A stretch of 22,048 bases of DNA from assembly GCF_001648475.1 (NCBI RefSeq), contig NZ_LXSQ01000031.1, positions 1 through 22,048 of the forward strand, written 5' to 3'. The stretch is from Eikenella halliae. GTDB lineage: Bacteria; Pseudomonadota; Gammaproteobacteria; Burkholderiales; Neisseriaceae. This document shows, piece by piece, positions 1-5,371 of this stretch. Numbering within the stretch: position 1 is the first letter of the stretch; each line of letters starts with the position of its first letter. The position numbers and the translations under genes were made by a program. The notes beneath the pieces are model-generated. The model had not been told where the DNA came from. It saw only the letters and a list, made by a program, of their open reading frames with translations, and did no database searches.

Positions 1-52
1 TATAGTAAATTAAAAACAAAATAGTACAATATTCAACTTTGAAGGTCTAACC

Positions 53-403
53 ATGGCATACTCTGCGGACTTAAGGAACAAAGCTTTAAACTATTACGAA
101 CAATGCAAAAACATCAGCCAAACCGCAGCAACGTTTCACTTGTCAAGAAACACGCTTTACTTATGGATTCGCCTTAAAAAACAAACAGGCAGCCTAAAAC
201 ATCAAGTTACCGGTCTAAATGCCGTCAAATTGGATAGGCAAAAACTGGCTCAATATGTTGGGCAACACCAGGATGCCTATCTGCATGAAATCGCCAAACA
301 TTTTGATTGTACGCCAGCCGCCGTTTGCTATGCACTCAAACAGATAGGGATAACGCGCAAAAAAAGACCACCACTTACAAAGAACAAGACCCGGCCAAAG
401 TAA
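53..403 (+). CDS. IS630 family transposase, N-terminal part (orfA)
   Basis: DNA-binding half of the IS transposase, 116 aa. Residues about 17-45 (ISQTAATFHLSRNTLYLWI) read as a helix-turn-helix. A second winged or HTH-like segment follows around residues 80-103 (LHEIAKHFDCTPAAVCYALK). Both fit the paired HTH that binds terminal repeats in IS630/Tc1 enzymes. The catalytic residues are absent and are encoded in the -1 frame in the overlapping orfB. An A7 run at 359-365, read here as CGC AAA AAA AGA, sits where the frames must join and is the likely slippage site. The fused product would be about 282 aa, a normal length for the family. Start ATG at 53 lies just inside the left terminal repeat. 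Confidence 0.85.
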   Translation: MAYSADLRNKALNYYEQCKNISQTAATFHLSRNTLYLWIRLKKQTGSLKHQVTGLNAVKLDRQKLAQYVGQHQDAYLHEIAKHFDCTPAAVCYALKQIGITRKKRPPLTKNKTRPK

Positions 404-900
404 CGCATTATTTGACACAGCTGGCCGAATTTTCCGACTACCAACGTGTTTATTTGGATGAAACAGGATTTGACCGCTACCTGTTCCGTCCCTATGCCCG
501 CAGCCTGAAAGGGCAAATAGTGAAAGCGCAGATAAGTGGAAAAAGATACCAACGCTTATCTCTGGTGTCCGCACAAGTCGGCAACCGGCTGATTGCTCCG
601 ATGGTTTATCAAAATACGATGACCGGAGTCTTTTTTGAAGCGTGGTTTCAGCAATGCCTACTGCCCACATTGACTCAAAAATCGGTGATTATTTTAGATA
701 ATGCACGATTTCACCGTATAGGTGTCTTACGGGAAATGGCGGAAAAATTGGGACATAAGGTATTGCCTCTTGCACCCTATTCACCTGAACTCAATCCGAT
801 TGAGAAGGTGTGGGCGAATATTAAGCGGTATCTTCGAACCGTATTGTCTGATTACGCCCGATTTGACGATGCGTTACTGTCCTATTTTGATTTTAATTGA
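307..900 (+). CDS. IS630 family transposase, catalytic part (orfB)
   Basis: DDE catalytic domain of the IS transposase. The first Asp is in YLDETGF (D51 of this frame), the second in ILDNARFH (D131) and the Glu in NPIEKVW (E166). The last two are separated by 34 residues, the DD34E spacing of IS630/Tc1/mariner enzymes. The segment before about nucleotide 365 overlaps orfA and is probably not translated alone. The natural product is an orfA-orfB fusion made by -1 slippage on the A7 run at 359-365. All catalytic residues are present and no stop interrupts the domain, so the enzyme may be active. The TGA at 898-900 is inside the right terminal repeat. Confidence 0.88.
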   Translation: MYASRRLLCTQTDRDNAQKKTTTYKEQDPAKVTHYLTQLAEFSDYQRVYLDETGFDRYLFRPYARSLKGQIVKAQISGKRYQRLSLVSAQVGNRLIAPMVYQNTMTGVFFEAWFQQCLLPTLTQKSVIILDNARFHRIGVLREMAEKLGHKVLPLAPYSPELNPIEKVWANIKRYLRTVLSDYARFDDALLSYFDFN

Positions 901-901
901 C

Positions 902-915
902 TATAATTCACTATA
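902..915. repeat. Correia-like end remnant at right IS border
   Basis: TATAATTCACTATA follows directly on the right IS end. It is the exact reverse complement of TATAGTGAATTATA at 21857-21870, on the left side of the second IS copy. ATTCACTATA is the terminal sequence of the Correia-type elements at 2260 and 5061, so the IS abuts the end of such an element. The junction also creates a perfect TATAAT (902-907) facing carA, although no good -35 box lies at the right distance. Confidence 0.6.
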
Positions 916-935
916 AGCCGCCTGCGCCAACGTTC

Positions 936-947
936 AGGCTACCTGAA
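936..947 (+). repeat. DNA uptake sequence, Eikenella dialect
   Basis: Perfect AGGCTACCTGAA standing alone, without an inverted partner, between the IS and carA. Other perfect single copies are at 2370-2381, 10994-11005, 13882-13893, 13956-13967, 14169-14180, 14252-14263, 17413-17424, 20636-20647, 20657-20668 and 20764-20775. Paired copies are listed as terminators and coding copies separately. The AG-DUS variant with a TACC core is the known Eikenella dialect recognised by the competence pilin ComP. Confidence 0.9.
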
Positions 948-963
948 ACCGCCCGGTTCAAAC

Positions 964-993
964 TTGCCCCGCCCTCCCGTTGTCCATTAAAAT
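964..993 (+). promoter_or_regulatory. Candidate carA promoter
   Basis: TTGCCC (964-969) and TAAAAT (988-993) are separated by 18 bp and would start transcription near position 1000. The resulting leader of about 96 nt contains the hairpin and T-run at 1031-1072. Each hexamer matches the sigma-70 consensus at four or five of six positions. Confidence 0.45.
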
Positions 994-1072
994 AACGTGC
1001 TTCCGGCAGGCAGCACTGCCCGCGCCGAAGCACGTTTTGCCCCGCTTAGAAAGCCGCGAAACGTGTTTTTTT
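994..1072 (+). promoter_or_regulatory. Possible transcription attenuator upstream of carA
   Basis: Two mutually exclusive hairpins can form. AACGTGCTTC (994-1003) is perfectly complementary to GAAGCACGTT (1027-1036). CACGTTTTGC (1031-1040) instead pairs with GCGAAACGTG (1056-1065) over 10 bp with one G-U pair, and an inner GCTT/AAGC stem sits inside. The second hairpin is followed directly by seven T (1066-1072), which makes it a textbook intrinsic terminator 23 nt before the carA ATG. The first hairpin uses up 1031-1036 and would act as antiterminator. The sequence shows the structures. Regulation of carA by them is inference, and a plain terminator for a gene once upstream is the alternative. 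Confidence 0.5.
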
Positions 1073-1095
1073 ATCCCCGCATCCGGACACCAATC

Positions 1096-2229
1096 ATGAC
1101 CACTCCCGCCCTTCTCGTTCTCGCTGACGGCAGCGTATTTCACGGCACATCAATCGGTTACGAAGGTTCGACTTCCGGCGAAGTCGTGTTCAACACCTCC
1201 ATGACCGGCTATCAGGAAATCCTGACCGACCCGTCCTACTGCAAACAAATCGTTACCCTCACCTACCCCCACATCGGCAACACCGGCACCAACGCCGAAG
1301 ATGAAGAAAGCCGTAGCGTTTATGCCGCAGGCTTGATTATCCGCGACCTGCCGCTGCTGCACAGCAACTTCCGCGCCTCCGAAAGCCTGCACGACTATTT
1401 GGTGCGCAACAAAACCGTCGCCATCGCCGACATCGACACCCGCCGCCTAACCTCGCTGCTGCGTGAAAAAGGCGCACAAGGCGGCGCAATTCTGACAGGT
1501 GCGGACGCTACGGTTGAAAAAGCGCAAGAACTCATCGCCGCGTTCGGCAGCATGGTCGGCAAAGATTTGGCAAAAGAAGTTTCCTGCACAGAAGCCTACG
1601 AATGGACCGAAGGCGAATGGGCGCTGGGCAAAGGTTTCGTTACCCCTGCCGAACAGCCGTTCCACGTCGTTGCCTATGATTTCGGCGTAAAAACCAACAT
1701 CCTGCGTATGCTCGCCGCACGCGGCTGCCGCCTGACCGTCGTCCCCGCCCAAACCAGCGCGGAAGACGTGTTGGCACTCAACCCCGACGGCGTGTTCCTA
1801 TCCAACGGCCCCGGCGACCCCGAACCTTGCACCTACGCCATCGAAGCCGTGCAAAAACTGATGGCAAGCGGCAAACCCATCTTCGGCATCTGCTTGGGAC
1901 ACCAGCTCATCAGCCTCGCCATCGGCGCAAAAACCCTGAAAATGCACTTCAGCCACCACGGCGCAAACCACCCCGTACAAGACTTGGACAGCGGTAAAGT
2001 CGTCATCACCAGCCAAAACCACGGTTTCGCCGTCGATGCCGACACCCTGCCCGCCAACGCAAGGATTACCCACAAATCCTTGTTCGACAACACCTTGCAA
2101 GGCATCGAGCTGACCGACAAACCCGTGTTCTGCTTCCAAGGCCACCCCGAAGCCAGCCCCGGCCCGCAAGATGTCGGCTATCTGTTTGACAAATTCATTG
2201 ACAATATGAAAGCGGCGAATCGGGCTTAA
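1096..2229 (+). CDS. carA: Carbamoyl-phosphate synthase small subunit
   Basis: Glutaminase subunit (377 aa) of carbamoyl-phosphate synthetase. It hydrolyses glutamine and passes ammonia to CarB for carbamoyl phosphate, the precursor of pyrimidines and arginine. The N-terminal CPSase small-chain domain covers residues 1 to about 140. The class I amidotransferase domain holds the nucleophile Cys266 in GICLGHQ and the His350/Glu352 pair in GHPEASPGP, matching E. coli Cys269, His353 and Glu355. The ATG at 1096 gives MTTPALLVLADGS, the usual family start; reading further upstream would run through the leader hairpins. No carB follows: a Correia-type repeat and the convergent modC come next. The gene lacks any DUS and its codon use (AAA, GAA, TTG) is less GC-biased than that of the mod and cys genes. 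Confidence 0.95.
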   Translation: MTTPALLVLADGSVFHGTSIGYEGSTSGEVVFNTSMTGYQEILTDPSYCKQIVTLTYPHIGNTGTNAEDEESRSVYAAGLIIRDLPLLHSNFRASESLHDYLVRNKTVAIADIDTRRLTSLLREKGAQGGAILTGADATVEKAQELIAAFGSMVGKDLAKEVSCTEAYEWTEGEWALGKGFVTPAEQPFHVVAYDFGVKTNILRMLAARGCRLTVVPAQTSAEDVLALNPDGVFLSNGPGDPEPCTYAIEAVQKLMASGKPIFGICLGHQLISLAIGAKTLKMHFSHHGANHPVQDLDSGKVVITSQNHGFAVDADTLPANARITHKSLFDNTLQGIELTDKPVFCFQGHPEASPGPQDVGYLFDKFIDNMKAANRA

Positions 2230-2259
2230 CTGCTTCTTTCTGTTCAAATAGCTTTATCG

Positions 2260-2363
2260 TATAGTGAATTAACAAAAACCAGTACAGCGTTGGCTCGCCT
2301 TGCCGTACTATCTGTACTGTCTGCGGCTCGCCGCCTTGTCCTGATTTTTGTTAATCCACTATA
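2260..2363. repeat. Correia-type repeat element (CREE), 104 bp
   Basis: Miniature element bounded by TATAGTGAATTAACAAAAAC on the left and, read on the minus strand, TATAGTGGATTAACAAAAAT on the right. The outer 23 bp match at 21 positions. The core carries the neisserial Correia motifs GTACAGCGTTGGCTCGCC and GTACTGTCTGCGGCTCGCC. It has no coding capacity. It sits between the ends of carA and modC. Confidence 0.9.
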
Positions 2364-2386
2364 CAGCGAAGGCTACCTGAAATTTT

Positions 2387-2431
2387 AAAGGCTACCTGAA
2401 ACCATTTTTCGGTTTTCAGGTAGCCTTTTTG
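2387..2431. terminator. Bidirectional terminator from inverted DUS pair (carA / modC)
   Basis: AGGCTACCTGAA (2389-2400) and its inverse TTCAGGTAGCCT (2415-2426) form a 12-bp stem extended by A/T pairs, with a 14-nt loop and a T-run to 2431. It serves carA on the plus strand, and modC on the minus strand through the A-run before the stem. Confidence 0.85.
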
Positions 2432-2449
2432 CCATTGTTGTCACGGCGC

Positions 2450-3139
2450 TTAACCGGAAACCCCGTACGCCAATTTTCCCACCTCCATATGCGCCACTTC
2501 CTGCGCGAGGACTTCACTGTCTTCCGGATCGTGGGTGATGAGCAGCATGGGGATGTCCAGCTCCTGCTGCAAATCCAGCAGCCATTGCCGCATGCGGCTG
2601 CGCAGGCCGATGTCGAGGGCGGAGAAGGGTTCGTCCAGGAGCAGCCAGCGCGGGCTGGCGATGCAGGCACGGGCGAGGGCGGTGCGCTGGCGCTGGCCGC
2701 CGGAGATTTGATGCGGGTAGTGTGCGGCCAGGGCGGTGAGCTGCATTTTGTCCAGCCAAAATTCGGCCAACTGCGCCGCTTGCTTTTGCGGCGGGGTGCG
2801 CCAGCCGTGGCGCAGGCCGAAGGCGATGTTTTGCGCCACGGTCAGGTGTGGGAACAGGGCGTAATCCTGAAACAGCAGCCCGGCCTGGCGCTGTTGCGGC
2901 GGCAGCCACAGCCGCTTTCCAGTGTCGCCGTAGCATGTACCGCCAATACGCACATGCCCGGCCTGCGGGCGCAATAGCCCGGCCAGCAGCTGCAAAGTAA
3001 GGCTTTTGCCCGAGCCGGATTCGCCTACGATGGCCAGCCGTTTGGCCTGGCTTCGGCAACGGCAATCCAGCTCGAAAGTGTGCCCGCCGCCGGCAAGGCG
3101 CATATGGAAGGCGAAATCGAAAACCGGTGTGCCGCTCAT
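2450..3139 (-). CDS. modC: Molybdate ABC transporter ATP-binding protein
   Basis: ATPase subunit (229 aa) of the molybdate importer, working at the inner membrane with ModB. Walker A is GESGSGKS (39-46), the Q-loop is at Q91, the signature is ISGGQRQR (145-152), Walker B is LLLDEP (166-171) and the H-loop is His203. The protein ends soon after the nucleotide-binding domain. The C-terminal TOBE/Mop molybdate-binding region of E. coli ModC (352 aa) is missing, with no sign of a frameshifted remainder before the terminator. The start ATG overlaps the modB stop by 4 bp (ATGA), so the two are translationally coupled. Naming as ModC rather than another oxyanion ATPase rests on the modA and modB neighbours. 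Confidence 0.88.
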   Translation of the reverse strand: MSGTPVFDFAFHMRLAGGGHTFELDCRCRSQAKRLAIVGESGSGKSLTLQLLAGLLRPQAGHVRIGGTCYGDTGKRLWLPPQQRQAGLLFQDYALFPHLTVAQNIAFGLRHGWRTPPQKQAAQLAEFWLDKMQLTALAAHYPHQISGGQRQRTALARACIASPRWLLLDEPFSALDIGLRSRMRQWLLDLQQELDIPMLLITHDPEDSEVLAQEVAHMEVGKLAYGVSG

Positions 3140-3807
3140 GCTTTATCCTTTGCTTTGGCCAGATGGTTCACGCTCCACAACACAGCCACACACACGGCCG
3201 AAATCAGCAGCACCAGTTTGGTGGCCAGCGCGTCGTCGCCGGCCTGCACGGCTTCATATACGGCGATGGAGAGGGTTTGCGTTTGGTTGGGGATGCTGCC
3301 GGCAATCATCAGCGTGGCGCCGAATTCGCCCAGCGCGCGGGCAAAGGCCAGAAGCAGGCCGGCCAAGATGCCGCGCCAGGCCAAAGGCAGCGTAACCCGC
3401 AAAAACACCGCCCATTCGCCCAAGCCGAGCACCCGCGCCGCCTGCTCCAGCTGCGGATTGACTTCTTCAAACGCCGCCCGCGCCGGCTTGCACACCAGCG
3501 GGAAGGTAACCGCCGTTGCCGCCAACACCGCGCCCTGCCAGGTGAAAATCAGGCTGATGCCAAAATACTCCTGCAATAGCTGCCCGAGCGTGCCGTTTCG
3601 CCCGAACAGCACCAATAGGTAGTAGCCCATCACGGTGGGTGGCAGCACCATCGGCAGGGTGAACACCACGTCTAGCAGGTTGCGCCCGGGGAAGCGGCCG
3701 CGTGCCAGCAGCCAACCCACGGCCACGCCCAGCACGAGGTTCAGCCCGCTCGCCCAAAAGGAGACTTTCAGCGAGAGCAGCAGCGCGGGCAATACGTCTT
3801 GAAACAC
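3136..3807 (-). CDS. modB: Molybdate ABC transporter permease
   Basis: Inner-membrane channel subunit (223 aa) of the molybdate importer, with about five hydrophobic segments. The LPMVLPPTVMGYYLL stretch (51-65) is typical of ModB. The EAA loop that docks on ModC spans about 121-150 (LEQAARVLGLGEW onward). Start codon is GTG at 3807, chosen because AAGGA sits 6 nt upstream; no in-frame ATG gives a better fit. The stop overlaps the modC start. modA lies upstream in the same direction but 348 bp away, beyond a hairpin and a Correia-type element. modBC may therefore be transcribed partly independently of modA. Confidence 0.92.
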   Translation of the reverse strand: MFQDVLPALLLSLKVSFWASGLNLVLGVAVGWLLARGRFPGRNLLDVVFTLPMVLPPTVMGYYLLVLFGRNGTLGQLLQEYFGISLIFTWQGAVLAATAVTFPLVCKPARAAFEEVNPQLEQAARVLGLGEWAVFLRVTLPLAWRGILAGLLLAFARALGEFGATLMIAGSIPNQTQTLSIAVYEAVQAGDDALATKLVLLISAVCVAVLWSVNHLAKAKDKA

Positions 3808-3978
3808 ACGGATTCCTTTGAAATAGCGTAATGATTAGCGGAGAAGGGGGCAGCGGCTTGAGACCGCGACACGGTTTGCGCACCACCGCAAATCGGGTTT
3901 GGGCAGCAGGCTGATTTCAACTGACAGCGCAGCTTTTGCAACCTTAAGGGCTACCTGAAACTTGGTAGGGGCGGATTT

Positions 3979-4076
3979 TATAGTGAATTAACAAAAATCA
4001 GGACAAGGCGACGAGCCGCAGACAGTACAGATAGTACGGCAAGGCAACGCTGTACTGGTTTTTGTTAATCCACTAT
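3979..4076. repeat. Correia-type repeat element (CREE), 98 bp, splitting the mod genes
   Basis: Bounded by TATAGTGAATTAACAAAAAT and, on the minus strand, ATAGTGGATTAACAAAAACC. It lies in the opposite orientation to the copy at 2260 and is otherwise nearly identical, apart from a 6-bp deletion in the core. The final base of the right end is changed (ACTATG). It lies inside the mod transcription unit. Confidence 0.9.
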
Positions 4077-4095
4077 GCCCGCCCGCTGCCATGCC

Positions 4096-4140
4096 AAAGG
4101 CTACCTGAAAGCATGATTTTACTTTTCAGGTAGCCTCTTT
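4096..4140 (-). terminator. Terminator-like inverted DUS pair downstream of modA
   Basis: AGGCTACCTGAA (4098-4109) pairs with TTCAGGTAGCCT (4125-4136) around a 15-nt loop. The T-run on the minus strand is short (three), so termination after modA may be partial and allow read-through into modBC. Confidence 0.65.
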
Positions 4141-4155
4141 TCCTACCGTTCCGGC

Positions 4156-4914
4156 TTAGCGTCTGGCCGGATTAAAGCCGTATTTCTGCAGGATGCGGCT
4201 GCCTTCGCGCGAACGGATGAAATCCAAGTAGCGGGCGGCTTCAGCGGCGTCTTTGCTGGAAGCGGTTACGGCAATCGCGTAGGACACCGGTTTTTCCAGC
4301 GGTACGGCGCGCACGATGCGCACTCGGTCGCGGATCAGCATGGCATCGGTGCGGTACACAAAGCCCGCGTCCACTTCGCCGCGCGACACATAATCCAGCG
4401 CCTGGCGCACGTTTTGGGTGGAAATCATTTTGCCCTCCACAGCTTGCCACAGGCCGGCTTTTTCCAGCGCGGCTTTGGTGTAGCGGCCGGCCGGCACGCT
4501 GGCGGGGTTGCCCACGGCCACACGCTGCACTTGCGGTTTGGTCAAATCTTGCAGGGTGTCCACGCGCACGGAGGCGCTTTTCGACTGAATCAGCACCAAA
4601 TCGTTCAGGGCGAAGGTGCGGCGGCTGGCCGGAGCGATTACCTTGGCTTCGGCAGCCTTATCCATGGTTTCCTGGTCGGCGGTGGCCAGCACATCCACCG
4701 GCGCACCCTGCACCAGCTGCTGCAGCAACACGCCGGAAGCGGCGGTGTTCAAACGGATTTGCGTGTCGGGATGGGCACGGCCGTAGGCGGTGTTGATTTC
4801 CTGGAACGCCTCTTTCAGGCTGGCGGCGGCGGAAACGGTAATTTCCTTGGCTTGGGCCGACAGGGCGGCACAGGCCAGGGCGAGCATGAGGGCGGTTTGG
4901 CTGAAACGGCGCAT
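4156..4914 (-). CDS. modA: Molybdate ABC transporter periplasmic binding protein
   Basis: Periplasmic molybdate/tungstate receptor (252 aa) that delivers the anion to ModBC. Residues 1-22 form a Sec signal peptide (MRRF, then a hydrophobic core, cut after AQA). The mature protein begins with the family hallmark ITVSAAASLKEAF, where the serines contribute to anion binding. VGNPASVPAGRY (about 135-146) and GEVDAGFVYRTDA are further ModA motifs. The ATG at 4914 is preceded by AAGGAG with a 7-nt spacer. A promoter candidate lies at 4981-5008. It is separated from modBC by a DUS hairpin and a Correia-type element, an unusual break in an operon that is normally contiguous. Confidence 0.94.
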   Translation of the reverse strand: MRRFSQTALMLALACAALSAQAKEITVSAAASLKEAFQEINTAYGRAHPDTQIRLNTAASGVLLQQLVQGAPVDVLATADQETMDKAAEAKVIAPASRRTFALNDLVLIQSKSASVRVDTLQDLTKPQVQRVAVGNPASVPAGRYTKAALEKAGLWQAVEGKMISTQNVRQALDYVSRGEVDAGFVYRTDAMLIRDRVRIVRAVPLEKPVSYAIAVTASSKDAAEAARYLDFIRSREGSRILQKYGFNPARR

Positions 4915-4980
4915 TTATCTTCTCCTTTAAATGGTGTAAATGGTAGCCTCTGTCAAAAGAGGAGGTTTAAATCGCGCGAA

Positions 4981-5008
4981 ATTCTAGCAACAGCTTTTTA
5001 GCGGGCAA
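4981..5008 (-). promoter_or_regulatory. Candidate modA promoter
   Basis: On the minus strand TTGCCC (5008-5003) and TAGAAT (4986-4981) are separated by 16 bp. Transcription would start near 4974 and give a leader of about 60 nt. Confidence 0.5.
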
Positions 5009-5060
5009 TAGTTATTCCGATATAGGCCTAAAGAACTATAACAAGCCGTTTTTCAACCAA

Positions 5061-5166
5061 TATAGTGGATTAAAATAAGAATGGGACAAGGCGGCAAGCC
5101 GCAGACAGTATGAGCAATACGGCAAGGCGAGCCAACGCTGTAGCATTCTTATTTTAATTCACTATA
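5061..5166. repeat. Correia-type repeat element (CREE), 106 bp, second subtype
   Basis: Ends are TATAGTGGATTAAAATAAGA and, on the minus strand, TATAGTGAATTAAAATAAGA. The inner part of the terminal repeat reads AAAATAAGAATG instead of the ACAAAAAC(C/T)AG of the copies at 2260, 3979 and 8259. The core is conserved (GACAAGGCGGCAAGCCGCAG). The interrupted copy at 21867 belongs to the same subtype. Confidence 0.9.
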
Positions 5167-5371
5167 CATAGGCGCAAAGGCAAACAGGCACAGACTAAGA
5201 AGGCTACCTGAAAACGGCCGGAATAGACCAACCGCCCGCCCTGCAAACTTTCAGGTAGCCTCCCCTACCCTATATAACCCACCCGCATTTGCAAACAACC
5301 AACCGTTCTTTCTGTTTTCCCGCCGCCTTGTTTATAGTGCGGGCTACCTGAAACCCGAATCCACGAATCCC

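Larger units (their letters stand above)
1..905 (+). mobile_element. IS630/Tc1-type insertion sequence, complete
   Basis: A complete element bounded by 23-bp imperfect terminal inverted repeats. The left end (1-23) begins TATAGTAAATTAAAAACAAA. The right end (883-905), read on the minus strand, begins TATAGTCAATTAAAATCAAA, giving 21 of 23 matches. Each end carries a TA, as expected for the TA target duplication of this family, so the mobile unit proper is about 901 bp. It holds one transposase in two overlapping frames, and the transposase stop codon lies inside the right repeat. The first 127 bp recur exactly at 21922-22048. The ends resemble those of the Correia-type repeats elsewhere in the window. 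Family assignment rests on the DD34E transposase, the TA target and the size. Confidence 0.9.
3808..4155. other. Non-coding gap between modA and modB
   Basis: 348 bp without a credible gene. It holds an inverted DUS pair after modA (4098-4136), a Correia-type element (3979-4076) and an 11/12 DUS match (GGGCTACCTGAA, 3948-3959). I see no convincing sigma-70 promoter for modB in 3808-3978. Transcripts starting in the Correia-type element or reading through from modA are the likely source. Confidence 0.7.
4915..5371. other. Divergent intergenic region modA / cysT
   Basis: 457 bp without a credible gene. It contains the modA promoter candidate, a Correia-type element (5061-5166), a widely spaced inverted DUS pair (5201-5212 and 5250-5261) and an 11/12 DUS (5341-5352). 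The only cysT -10 candidates I see are TATAGT (5333-5338) and TATATA (5271-5276), both without a good -35. An 8-bp palindrome TCGCGCGA (4972-4979) lies at the predicted modA transcription start. I found no ModE-type operator. Confidence 0.65.

Noticed and set aside
4972..4979. TCGCGCGA palindrome near the modA transcription start as a ModE operator
   Set aside because: It does not resemble the known ModE site with ATCGCTATATA-type arms, and 8 bp is too short to claim an operator.
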